DNA of 64,000 nucleotides from Ambrosia x helenae (Eukaryota > Streptophyta > Magnoliopsida > Asterales > Asteraceae). Each line of letters opens with the position of its first letter. The stretch's first letter is position 1. The notes beneath the pieces are model-generated. The model had not been told where the DNA came from. It worked only from the letters and a program-made list of their open reading frames with translations, and did not search any database. Shown here in pieces: positions 11,132 through 21,688 of this stretch. The position numbers and the translations under genes are program-made. The stretch is from the NCBI GenBank assembly GCA_030844895.1, contig JAUTDX010000152.1:124001-188000 (forward strand), read 5' to 3'.

Positions 11132-14100
11132 ATTGATTGGATAGTTTTCTCTGATCGTCCATCGTCTTGTTTATCAGCTTGATTCTGAGCTGCTTCTTCT
11201 GCTCAGAAGTCATTGGCGGCTCGAATGTTTTCTTCACAGGCTTTGACACATTGGCGATCTTCACAGTCTTGCCAAGCTTGCCTTCCAAGTTGCTTCCAGC
11301 ATTTATGTCATAAGCAAAACAAACTCCCACAACTTGAGTATACTTTCTCGCTTGAGCAAAGTCGTTGGGTTCATAGTAAATCGGATTATAGAACAACATG
11401 ATGATGTCTTCGAATGTGCAATTAATCAGCCACATAGGATCAAATACATGCACATGCTTGTATTTATCCTTTCCATCCCTCAACACAATCACCGCTTCTG
11501 CCTTCCTCCAATCGTAATACCAAAAGATGAAATCAGCACTAAAATGTTGTGGCATTGGCATCAACGGTATCTTCCTCATCACATTAGGTGCTTTGTAGAT
11601 TAACGTAACACGCTTCATATTGGTTTGTGGATCAATATCCCTATGCTCTTTTCTCTGGGATATTGAGGCATGAACCTGTTCCATCTTGTACGGCTCTCCC
11701 AAACCAATTTGTCTGCGCACCAACCGACATGCGATCCATTTACCTCGGCACCTGACATTGGGAATCTGCATAAGTCTCTCACCGCCCAGTACGGTAGAGT
11801 AAGCAAGTCACAGAATCTGTTGAAATACAGAATTCCGGTTTCCCATTTCGCAGCAATACACTTCAGTCTGCCTAGATAAGTCCACCCAAGAGACTTGGCA
11901 TTATGAAAACGATAAAAGTTACCTTGAGCTTCAGGTTTAGGTCGGTTCTCATCCATTTCCTTCAACTTCTTCATGTAATTCTTCAACTCATCAGACTGGT
12001 TAGAAGAATCTTTCTTTTCAGTTCCAAATACCTTCTCAACAAACTCTTCGCTCCTTTTCTTTGCTTTCTGTTTCGCTGACTTATTTGGTATCTCGGTGAA
12101 GTCAGGAAATACTTCATTCTCATCTTCTTTTCTGAAATACTGGGGAAACTCTTCATGAGTAATGTCTTCTACTTCAACTTCATTGTTTTCTGGAGTATGC
12201 ACATCATCTGAATGACTTCCCATATCCTTTTCAGGAATATCAGGAATCGATTCATCCATCATAAACTCCTCAAACGTCTTTCCTACCCTCTGTGCGAGAC
12301 CATCTAAAATTTCTTTCGCCACAGATGCAGGTAGTTCCCCTTCTTCAAGATCTGGATCTTCATATTCCAACTCATATCTCAAATCATCAGTCTGGAATAT
12401 TTCAGCGAAGCATCCTGTGAACTCAATAGTCCACTCTCTCTTCTCCAACATATTCTTATATATCTGTTTAGCATCATCAGACAGAGATCTCACCTTCTCG
12501 TTCCAGAAAATACTTTCATCTGAATCAACATTCCCACCTTTCTTCTTGGAACTCGATTCTCCAGTATCTTTCTCCTTCTGTGATGTTCTCTTCTCATAAC
12601 TATACTTAGAAGTATCATCTCCTCCATCATGATCACTTCCACTGCTAAACTCATCACCTTTCTTTTTCCCTGTACCTTCAGCATCATCATCATCATCATT
12701 GTTGTCATCATTATCATCATTGTCATCATCACTTTTATCCGATCCATCATTATCTTCATCATCATCTTCTTTCTCAGAATCAGATTCCTCATAATCTACT
12801 TTCTGTTCATCTTCTTCTTCTTCATCTTCTTCACCCTCTTTCAACTGGGGTGCTCTGCTATACAGCTCTTCAATCAAACCACAAAGGCGTTTGTTTTCCT
12901 TCTTTAATTCCTTGTTATCAGCCTTAATCAGTTTGATCTTGTTCTTGTTTCTATCACATCTTCTTTCAAGCTTCTCATTCTTTGCTTCTAACATTTGAAT
13001 CTTTTCATTAATCTCATCCTGATTCGATTTTGAAGCAACCACAATCTGGAGCATCTTCTCCTCATTCTGCTTGAACTTAGTAATCTCAGCTTGTTGAGCA
13101 ACCAACATCTTCATCATGTCCTCCATCTTCTTATTAACCTGTTTCATAACATCGTCATCAACAGTCATTTTCTTTGACTTTGATCTGGAGGGCTCACTTC
13201 AACAGCTTTCTCCTTTTGAGGCTTTCTAAACATATCGAGCACTTTATCCATATCGATATTAAACTGATCGATTGGTAAAGTCTCTGCCTCTTTTGCTTTC
13301 TTCTGCTTCTTGGCAACTGGTGAAGATAACTTGGATGGTGTTCCAGCATCAGGTAATCTCTTTCCTTTCAGCAACTGAGCCAATTCTTTCTCTCTCAGTT
13401 CTTTCACACTTGATTTCTTTGCCATAGTCTTTTGTTTCTTTGTCTTCTTAGGCAAATTCACAACTACAGTTTCTCCAACACTCAACTCAGCTAGGTCAAC
13501 ACCTAAACCTTCATCTTCAACTGATTTCTTTCTCCTCTCAGACTCTTCTATCGACTGATTCAAGGATTCAGACTCACCAACCATAGTGGCCTTACGTTTG
13601 GTGGTCCTCACGTTCTCATCATCAGAATCCCACTATTCATCAACCTCAGTCTCTTCTGAATCTACAGACTCTTCATCCACCAAACCCGATCCTTTCTTTG
13701 CCGTCGATTTCTTTCTAGCAGCCTGTTGCTTTGTGCTTCCCTGATCTATAGCCTTTCCCTTGCCCTTCCCTTTGGCTCCAGGATTGACTACTTGACGCTT
13801 CCGCTTAGTGCTTGAATCAACATACACTAAGGGATCATCATTGTCTGAGTCACTATCATCATGTCTTGCTTTGTTCTTGCCAGGATCAATGTAATCCGGA
13901 CGAGCCAAAGCCCCAAATAACCTCCTGTTAGGTGGCTTCTCACTGTCAGCTACACCTTTGTAACCTTTCATCCTCATCAAGGTTCTAATATTCATGTGAT
14001 CTTGACCTAGGATCATAGTCGGATCCTTTTTCAACATTGGATACTTGTAATCAAAGATCATCATTAGAAACCTCGGATACAACATAAACTTCTTAAACTT

Positions 14101-14764
14101 TATTCCCATCAGCATCTCCAGCATGTGGTCAAGGATCATCCCAGAAACATTAAATGGTTTGTTTAGTGTTAACGCAACCATTAAAGAACTCAAACTCTTT
14201 CTCATCACATCATAACCACCACTAACACATCCAAAGACATGAATCAGAACATGTGCAAAGTACTTGTACTGCACTCCCAGCTTCCCTTTATACATAGATC
14301 CGTCAGTGATTGGACCTTTGTATTTCATCCTTAAGAAGCACGCCTTCTGTTCTGTCCACGACAATTCCCTGGGATCTTCACTGTCTTCGAACTTAATCTG
14401 TAAAGCTTCCCGAATGTCAGCTTCAGTCAAGAACATCTCCATCTCCTGAATCTTGCTCTTGATGATCGTCTGATTCTCCTAGTAATCATACTTAGCGTTC
14501 TGGTAAAAGTCTTCAATTATGTCTTTGTAAATGATGGTTGGTGTGGCTAGAGCATGTACAATCCTGCTCCTCTTCAGAAATTCAATAATCCCAGTAAACT
14601 CTGTGTTCTTCTCAACGTCTCCTAGATACGCGCAACAGTTGTGCGATCGTTCAAAAGGCCAACTGCTCGGAGTAGATGTTTCAGCTACGGGGGACTGGAT
14701 CTTGAACTGTGATCTCTGCTGGAGTCTCAACATTCACTGCTGGTGATTCAATATTTTCGGCCAT
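11130..14764 (-). pseudogene. Sirevirus extra ORF of A (decayed copy of the B ORF)
   Basis: The protein pieces match the B ORF almost throughout: SSWPFERSHNCCAYLG near the start, FNVSGMILDHM and MLYPRF, the coiled coil, the Asp/Asn-rich acidic tract and the C-terminal FWYYDWRKAEAVIVL. The ATG at 14764 corresponds to the B start at 50425 and follows a GTGCAG acceptor-like site. The frame is broken near 14,688, 13,195 and 11,650. In-frame stops occur near 14,480 (where B has Trp) and 13,633 (where B has Gln). A 12-base in-frame deletion lies near 11,890. It cannot be made as one protein. Confidence 0.88.
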
Positions 14765-15354
14765 CTGCACATGAAAATCAATAAAATGCGTCAAAACACA
14801 AAAACGACAAAAATATAAAATTCTGGTCAAAAACTAATCTGCACGTTCGCCCATTTAGAATTGGCCGAATGTGAGATTTGGTGGTCGAAGGTAGATAATT
14901 ATGGTCGAAAGTGAAAAAGTTTTAAATAAAAGTCACATTCGTCCACATTGTTCCTCCTTCGTCCACCTTATTCCACTTTCGCCCGGTTTTATCAACCGAA
15001 TGTGGAAAGGTTTTCCCCCAAAAATTCAAAATTTTGCCATTGTATGTTTTAATCTGCAATTTTGATTCAAATGTATACTAAAAAGGCCGACTAACATTCG
15101 TCTATTTCCAATTTTGTCAAAACATCAGTTTTCATTGGTTTTTAAATGGAATTAGGGTTCGTCTGTGTTCAATTGATCAAACTAGCATCTAATCATGTTA
15201 TTATCCTAATTCCTTCAACACTCTCCCCCTAAAACCTATGAAAAATGATCGGCAATCAAAAACAATCAACATTCAACATTATAAATCCCAAAACTGGAAA
15301 CCCTAGGACTAGTTCAGAAAACGAGCAATATTGATCTCATTTGATGTCCATTAC
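14765..15354 (-). other. candidate leader intron of the A extra ORF
   Basis: On the - strand a donor TTGCAG/GTAATGG starts at 15354 and an acceptor TTCATGTGCAG ends at 14765, adjacent to the ATG. Both sites are conserved in B with almost the same length (590 versus 589 nt). It contains a GGGCGAATG-type motif cluster (about 14,840-15,010) and a PPT-like CTCTCCCCCTAAAACC (about 15,223). Confidence 0.45.
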
Positions 15355-15479
15355 CTGCAATATTGGTGTTAAAATGATCAGTAAAGATGAGGGAACAAAT
15401 CAAGGGAACATAAAAGTCACGAGCAACAAGGTCTTGGTATGACAGAAGTTTTTGAAAAATTTTGAATGAGGAGCTCGAA

Positions 15480-15815
15480 AATTTTCGAAATTTTTAGGCC
15501 TTAAATTCTACATTCGCCCCTGGTACTTCTACATTCGCCCACTTTTGTTGACCCGAAGGTAGAATAGTAACCAGAATGTAAAATAATACTTGACCCTTTC
15601 CACATTCGCCCAAAAATAGCTACTTTCGCCCACTCTACTTCCACCTTCGCCCGCGCGATCAATCGAATGTGAACATAGTCACCCGAATGTGGAAAATATT
15701 ATCACAAAATTCCAGGTTCGCCCAAAATCTCTCCACGTTCGACCAAAAAATGTTACCTTCGCCCAGTAAACATTCCACATTCGCCCACCGATTTTCTAAA
15801 AGGGGCGAATGTGCA
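15480..15815. repeat. dense array of [AC]CATTCGCCC / GGGCGAATGTG motifs, A
   Basis: In about 330 bp the words ACATTCGCCC, CTTCGCCC, GTTCGCCC and their reverse complements occur more than a dozen times at irregular spacing. The same words fill U3 of both A LTR types, the B LTR and the B spacer. They are neither evenly spaced nor direct repeats with unique spacers, so this is not a CRISPR array. Confidence 0.75.
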
Positions 15816-16096
15816 GACTGAATGTGTTCTTGATCAATATTTTCTTCAAATCAGTCCGCAATCACTCTAATCCTTTGAATTTGATGATGAAACTTGTTCA
15901 GAAAGGTGCGGGAAATGAAAACCTAACCCTCGAATTCACAAAAACATGGAGAAATCACATGATTTCGGGTTCAATTAAGAATCTAGGGTTTCTAGGGTTT
16001 CAACCTTTCAATTTTAATCTGAATTTAACGTCTGAAAACAGTAAAAACGAGCTGTGATTGATTCAAACGACTGTTAGATCGTTCAAATCGGAACCT
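15816..16096 (-). other. untranslated leader of A
   Basis: Sequence between the primer site and the motif array. It contains AACCCTAGAAACCCTAG and no open frame of note. The gag, pol and remaining internal region expected here are absent; the leader joins directly to the spacer array, marking the internal deletion or join. Confidence 0.5.
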
Positions 16097-16110
16097 GGCT
16101 CTGATACCAA
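16097..16110 (-). promoter_or_regulatory. primer binding site of A (initiator tRNA-Met)
   Basis: The - strand reads TTGGTATCAGAGCC one base after the 5' LTR end. TGGTATCAGAGC is the standard plant initiator-Met complement used by copia elements. Confidence 0.9.
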
Positions 16111-16111
16111 T

Positions 16112-16649
16112 TGAGAATCCGGTTAGGAACCGAACTCGTGGATCGAATACACATAAACAACTCGATTTCAGACGGGAGATTCGAGACGAGACAGAAATAT
16201 ACGATAACAAAGTCATCACAGATTCGTATTACTACAGAAACGGTTACAGACACTGTCATCAGTAGGATAAACATCTATCTCGTGGTCGGGGAGGTTGGGC
16301 ATGACCTCCCCCTTGAGAGCATTCAAAATACAAACTCAAATCACCAAAATGAACAATAACACATGAGATTGCTATTTATAGTCCAAAACCCAAGTTCCAC
16401 GTTCGCCCCTTTTGAATGGTCGAATGTGGAGCATTTCCACATTCGCCCAGTTGATATGGTCGAATGTGGAAAACTTCCACATTCGCCCAGTGTGTTTAGG
16501 TCGAACCTGGCTCAGTGTTTTGTCCTATATATTACAAATGTGTCAGATCCATAAAATGCCCTTATGGATCACCACAATCTCATGTAATACTATACAAAGA
16601 CTCAACCCTAGTCTATTCGACAGTGACGTCCACAGAAAGTGCATCAACA
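16112..16649 (-). repeat. 5' LTR of A (538 bp, different type from its 3' LTR)
   Basis: On the + strand it runs TGAGAATCCGG...GTGCATCAACA, with TATA box CTATAAATAG (- strand, about 16,380). It abuts the primer site on one side and the CAGAG duplication on the other, so its identity as the 5' LTR is positional. Apart from the shared TGTTGATGC terminus and the CATTCGCCC/GGTCGAATG words, it does not align by eye with the 3' LTR at 10597-11116. Confidence 0.75.
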
Positions 16650-18308
16650 CAGAGCCAACCCTTCCCTCTTCTCATCGTTCAGACCTTTGAACATCTTCTC
16701 AAACTTCTCCTTCTCCAAACCAAGTTGGGTCCTAGACACAGCCAATTCATGGACCAAATCTTTCTCCCGAGCAACAAACCTTGCCAATTCCTCCTTCGCG
16801 AAAGCCTCATGCTCTTCATAAACAACCTCCACTTGTTCTCTTCTCGACATCAGTTCTCCCCACCTTGCCATACCATCGGGGATCAAAGATAGAAACTGCC
16901 CAAAGTGATAATACATTTTCTTCATAACATCCTTGTCTATCCATTCTTTGTGAAGCTCCCTTTCGGCATCAGGGATACAATGGTCAATCAGATCACGACA
17001 AACAGAAGCCTTCTTCAAAAGATCAGTAGCTTTAATATCCCAGTCCGGCACAAACACTCCTTCACAACGCTCCTTCTGGGCAGGAGCATCGGAAACATCA
17101 TCGACAACAGCTTTAGAACTCTCACCCCCTTCGGTTCGCAACAATTTCGGACTAGCACCCTTGACAACAACATCCTTTGGTTTCTTGAAGACAACGTCAT
17201 CTTTCTTTGGGGAGGACAATGTGAGCTTGCCTTTCCCTGGGGCAGGAGTATACCCCAAGGCAGAGGCTATCAAAGAAGAATCCTCGTCTTCATCTTCAAA
17301 GTCCAATGGAACAGTAGAAGAGCTCCCCTAACCCGAGGAAGCAGTCTGAAGTCGCTTACTGGAGCGACGAACGGTAACAGACTTCTTCCCCGATGGTTCC
17401 ACAGCAGTAACAGATGACGTAATCACACTTGTATACTCCCCCTGAAAACGGACATGCTCAGTTTTCACCACCACATTCTTACCCTCAGCAACATTCCGAA
17501 CCTTGAACTTCACATCAGCAATGTCATCTAGAGCCAGGAAGTCCAGAGTACTCATCTCTGCAAAAAGAAAAATGGTTAGATAACACAAAAACAAGAAGGA
17601 TGCCAGAGAGGAGCCAGGGAGACACATACCCTCCCCACCATGATAGATCACCGGGTCAGTCTCAGGATCATCCCAGTTAACACTCAGACCTACCATCACC
17701 AGGAAGTCCTCAGGGAAGGTACGGAGACGAGTGGGAAAACTACGAAGCTTCTCTAACAATTCTTGGTCAAGAGTGTCAGGATCAGGTTCCTTCTCGTTTA
17801 GAGGAGCAACCGAAGACCTCTGAGGAGCCTTAAAGGGTAGTAAATTAGAGTTTAAGAAAAAGAACTTGTCTTTCCAAGGAGAAACAAGCCCAATAACACT
17901 GGAAATGAGGGCTGGTTCACACTGGGTCTTCTCAATAGTAAACCAATTCCCATTTTTGGCCAACCTAAAAAACCGCCGGTACATAGCCAAAGAAGGCTTA
18001 TAACCAAGGCCACATACTATTTCGAAGTGCAAGACCCTAGCAACTCCGGAGGGACATAGTTGATCAAGAGAAAGTTGGTGATACTCTAAAACATTCAGAA
18101 AAAACTTAGAAAAAGGATACCTAAGGTTACCCTGGTCAAACTGACGTGTATACACGGCCACCTTGCCAGGGGGAACAGTGGTCACAGGGGTTTTCCCCTT
18201 CGGAACAGAAGGATCAAAAGATAATGGAATTCCGATCTCGGTACAGAACCGTTCAGCATCGGATTTGGATAGACGAGTGAACTGGGATGCAAGATCAGTT
18301 TTTGACAT
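16650..18308 (-). pseudogene. antisense ORF of T, 5' part (PF04195-like)
   Basis: The start MSKTDLASQF at 18308 is preferred over the upstream in-frame Met. The first 200 residues (KVAVYTRQFDQGNLRYPFSK, VLHFEIVCGLGYKPSL, NGNWFTIEK) resemble the plant 'putative gypsy type transposon' domain, Pfam PF04195, which is also found in extra ORFs of Tat elements. A 72-nt stretch (17558-17629) looks like an intron; when translated it gives an out-of-character hydrophobic insert. An in-frame TAG at about 17328 follows QTASSG. The frame then runs on to the A insertion and resumes at 10596. The strand is opposite to pol. The function is unknown; antisense expression is inferred from the intron and the TATA box. 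Confidence 0.7.
17558..17629 (-). other. candidate 72-nt intron in the antisense ORF of T
   Basis: On the - strand the donor is GGGGAGG/GTATGTGTC and the acceptor is TTTCTTTTTGCAG/AGATGAG. It splits a Glu codon and keeps the frame. Unspliced, it adds the hydrophobic peptide MCLPGSSLASFLFLC and following residues to an otherwise polar protein. Confidence 0.6.
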
Positions 18309-18455
18309 AATGAAAAACAAGTGTGAAAAGGGAGGAGGTTGCTTACCAGGATTTATAAGAAAAAGTAGGGTTCGCCGGTTAGGGAGGAATCGTGGGAGAG
18401 AGAAGGCGGTTTTCCAATTGAGGAAGGAAATGAAGGATAAAAGGAGGGGTTATCC

Positions 18456-18467
18456 CCTTTATAAAGA
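18456..18467 (-). promoter_or_regulatory. candidate TATA box of the antisense ORF of T
   Basis: TTCTTTATAAAGGGG on the - strand lies about 150 bp upstream of the ATG at 18308. It suits a separate antisense transcript. This is a motif match only. Confidence 0.4.
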
Positions 18468-18480
18468 ATTTAAAATTTGA

Positions 18481-18815
18481 ATTAATTGGCATTGAGCGGT
18501 TACCAAGGAGAACCGTCGCTCAGCTGTCCCATAGGATGACATCAGCCTAGCTCCTTGTCAAATCAACAGTCATCTCGGGCGGCTGATGGGACAGGCGTCT
18601 GCTCCCAAGGAAGCAATAAGGCTATCATGACAAATGCAAGGCCAGAAACTTGCACGAAATTTAATAAAGGAAGAAGTATGGAACCAACGCTCCCATGAGG
18701 GAGCTCGAGGTCTAACAAATTACCCGGTACCAACATAAGCCTGAACAGCATTGCCACCGGGGGAAAACGACAATTTACAAGTCACAAGCACTTCTAACTT
18801 CTTTACAAATGCTTA
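18481..18815. other. T spacer between antisense ORF and PPT
   Basis: No coding sequence or clear signal. It includes GAGCGGTTACCAAGGAGAACCG, GGGGGAAAAC and other purine-rich runs. Confidence 0.4.
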
Positions 18816-18827
18816 TGACTGGGGGGC
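18816..18827 (+). promoter_or_regulatory. polypurine tract of T
   Basis: ATGACTGGGGGGC directly precedes TGATGACG, the start of the LTR, as usual in Tat elements. Confidence 0.8.
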
Positions 18828-19530
18828 TGATGACGTGGGTCCTAAAACAACGTTTAGACCCCTCGTCGAAAAGTTAAGCAAAATAAATTGATTAAGAGGT
18901 TGCCTGACTTAGTGGAGCTGATATAAGGCAGCTTACCTGCCATACGGAAGCCTCAGGGCAGAAAGTAAACAGTAAAAAACCTTGGAAATGCAAAAAGGGA
19001 TTTTGGCTTATTATCATAGCAAAGGACAAAACACCACACAGCTCCAAGCTTTGCTTTGGAAATGATAAAAGCTGAAAACATCCTAAAAGGGTAAAGTCTC
19101 ACTGCAGGGAACTAAAAGAGGGTCAAACACAACCAGGTATGGTAAGGAAGCTACCCTGAGGGAGCTCTTGGGCAGAATTTCACTGCCTATATAAGGAGGC
19201 CCTTGGGTAGACATTCCACACACACTTCTCATTTCTTCTCTCTACTCTTATACTCTCTACTTCATTATTTCCCAACTCCAAAAGAATACATACATATTCT
19301 CACGCCGAAGTCCAAACGCAGGAGGCTCCCTCATGCGTTAAGGCTAACGGTGTCTGCTACCTTTGTGCAGGTCCTTCCAGGAGCTCGGAGACCCCCAATC
19401 CCCGAATCAACCTGAACCTAAAGCTAAACCCAAACTTAAAACCTAAATCTCAACATAATATACCTTTAACCTACAATCCTAAGCATCTCCTAACCTAATA
19501 CCGGTCATTTTCCTTGTTGTAGCAACAACA
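18828..19530 (+). repeat. 3' LTR of T (about 700 bp)
   Basis: It starts TGATGACGTGGG after the PPT and has a TATA box, CTATATAAGGAGG, near 19188. It ends in TTGTTGTAGCAACAACA. The exact last base (19527 or 19530) cannot be fixed because the other LTR and target copy are outside the window. Small ORFs inside it are not genes. Confidence 0.72.
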
Positions 19531-21523
19531 AATACAAGTGCAAAGTCTGATGAATGAAAACAAGAATGAGTTTTAGTGACTCCGACTATGGACTGAGTCC
19601 GGTCCCCACCGATTTGATAATATTGAGTTCGGCCCCCGCTGATTTAATCTTCAAGCTTCGCCACTGGTCATCTTTTCATAAACATACAGAGATTGATGAA
19701 AAAAATACTAGTGAAATGAAAGTTGACCTTTAGAGAAATCATACTATAGTTAAAACTAAGAAGTATAAAGATTGATCAAAAAGCATAAATACTAATGAAT
19801 GGCAGTAGAAAGTAAGTCAAAATGAGTTTTTATCAACTAGAAATCTAGAATAAATTAGAATTAGAATATTGAAAAACTAGAAAATATCTAACATTTGATG
19901 TAATAGAAATGAGAAAAAGTAAAGGATGTATGTATTCTTTGAAATGACGATGAGAAAAAACGGACCAAAAATTGATGGGTGCCCTTAGTTTCTAACAATG
20001 ATTTGTCAAGAGATCATGAGTAGTTTTTGAGAAATCAAAATGCTGTTATATTGTAACCAGAGGCGAATCTTAGTGAGGGCCAGGGTGGGCTATTAGCAGA
20101 CCAAGTAGAAATGAACTGTAGCATATGATTCTCAAAGAGTACAGTAACTGAAAGTTGGATGAATTGTATAATGTAAATGGATGGCGAAAAGATACACATG
20201 TGATGAAGATGAATTCGACTAACTTAACAATTTGTTTGAAATGATGTTTAGAAAGAATGTTTAAAGAAGTGTATTTAGTTTCTTAAAAAGTGCGGACAAA
20301 ACAAAAGGAGACTTTTAAAAAACAATGTTGCAAAGGATAATAATAGTTTTTGAACGTTCTTCTTTTAAAAAACTAAACATGTCAATTCTTTGAATTAAAA
20401 ACATTCCATTTATTATATTAGTGACTAATTATGTAAACTGATGTGCGAAAATTAAAGTTACGAGGAGGAGGTACAGGTAGAAAGCACAATAAAATCAGTT
20501 TTGTAACAGTGGAAATCAAAAGAACTGAAATTTCAAACACAAGAAAATTTTGAACTTTTCTAGAAGAGCAAAACTGCTGAAGTTGAGCGAATTGATTTGT
20601 TAAATTGTTGAGTTTTGATGTAAATAGATGGTGAAAAAAGTGCAGGGCTGAACATGATAAGGTTAGGAATCTCTTTAAAAATAATGATTAGAAAGACTTA
20701 ACTAAAGACTTGCAGAATGTAAAGAAATAAAAAACAATTTGCTTAACTGAGGCTTGCAGAACGGTTAGAAAGATTTCTAAATATAATTTGTCAAAAATAA
20801 AGAGCAAAAAAATTAAGAAATCAAAAGGTTGCAAAAGTGTAATTATTGATTTTAAGAGCAGAAACTGTTGAATTGATGGTAAAGATGGCTAATGCAGAGT
20901 ACAAAGTCTGCAAAACTAAACTTTGTAATAATCAGAATAAGTAGAAATGAAGTACAACGAAACGAGTTAAGCAAAGAGCATTCTAAAGCCATGAGAAGGT
21001 AAAGCAGTTAAGTAAGGAAAGCCCAAATAACTGATGAGAATTATAAAACAACACTTGATTTTTTAAGTAATGAAAAAAGCTTTAAAAAGAACAAACAAAT
21101 ATACTAACAAATATAACAGAGAATACACATGCAAAGTTGTAAAATAAGTTGGTATCACCGTATCACTATAAATCAAGTATAATAACAGAAACATTGCACT
21201 AAAATATGAGCAAAAATGAAGTGCAGTTTTATAGCTGCAGCCTGCAAGAGCACTCTATCACCATCAAGATCCCTATCTATAAACAAAAACTAACTCTTTT
21301 GTTCAACACCTTATTCCCTCAAACACAATTTGTTCCTAAATTGTACACTATAAGAAACCACACACCATTTCTCAACAAATTCCAAATCCTCACACTACTT
21401 TTATAATTATTAATTCACCATACAAACCAACCTAGGTTTACACTTTACACCATAACTTAGTACATTTCTTCCCAAGACCATTAGATCCTTTGTATCATTT
21501 ACAAACTAGTAGACGCTACTTAT
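19531..21523. other. AT-rich unassigned DNA
   Basis: No ORF above about 70 codons with recognisable content, no terminal repeats and no RNA gene seen. Two similar short GC-rich phrases (GAGTCCGGTCCCCACCGATTT and GAGTTCGGCCCCCGCTGATTT) lie near 19,595-19,645. Composition suggests intergenic or intronic DNA. Confidence 0.4.
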
Positions 21524-21531
21524 GCGCAAAG

Positions 21532-21680
21532 CATGGTTGCAGAACTCGCTAGGCGCTACCAACTCGGCCGACTGGGAAGTTGCGAGTACTCGGCCTAGGC
21601 GGGGGAGTACTCGGGGCTCAAATCGACCTAGGCGGGGAGTACTCGTGTCTCGGAGTACTCGGCCTTGTTTTGCAACGTTG
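21532..21680. mobile_element. hAT-type MITE (149 bp)
   Basis: It is flanked by the 8-bp direct repeat GCGCAAAG (21524-21531 and 21681-21688), the target-site size typical of hAT transposons. The ends are imperfect inverted repeats (CATGGTTGCAGAAC versus CAACGTTGCAAAAC on the opposite strand). The interior is GC-rich and contains GAGTACTCGG palindromes several times and CCTAGGCGGG twice. It has no coding capacity. Confidence 0.8.
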
Positions 21681-21688
21681 GCGCAAAG

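Larger units (their letters stand above)
10597..16649 (-). mobile_element. nonautonomous Sirevirus-related element A (extra ORF only, chimeric LTRs)
   Basis: The element is bounded by CAGAG on both sides (10592-10596 and 16650-16654). It has TG...CA ends and inserts into the antisense ORF of T. Read on the - strand: 5' LTR (16649-16112), tRNA-Met primer site, short leader, motif array, candidate intron, decayed extra ORF, PPT and 3' LTR (11116-10597). No gag or pol is present. The 3' half closely matches element B. The 5' LTR is a different sequence type from the 3' LTR, although both begin TGTTGATGC on the - strand. Confidence 0.85.
8241..19530 (+). mobile_element. Tat-type Ty3/gypsy element T, 3' half, interrupted by S1 and A
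   Basis: The + strand carries the end of integrase (8241-8775). The - strand carries a long antisense ORF (18308 to 9440, split by A). A PPT and 3' LTR follow (18,816-19,530). Extra ORFs antisense to pol are established for the Tat lineage, some with the Pfam 'putative gypsy type transposon' domain. The left part of T is displaced beyond S1 and is not in the window. Removing A and one CAGAG copy makes the antisense reading frame continuous. Confidence 0.82.

Noticed and set aside
12629..12907. Poly-Ile hydrophobic ORF that looks like a membrane protein (also 48278-48643)
   Set aside because: Antisense reading of the GAT-rich acidic tract of the extra ORF.
14840..15815. CRISPR-like or satellite array
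   Set aside because: Words are in both orientations at irregular spacing, in a plant retrotransposon; no uniform repeat-spacer structure.
19203..19415. 70-codon ORF after a TATA box
   Set aside because: Inside the R/U5 part of the T LTR.
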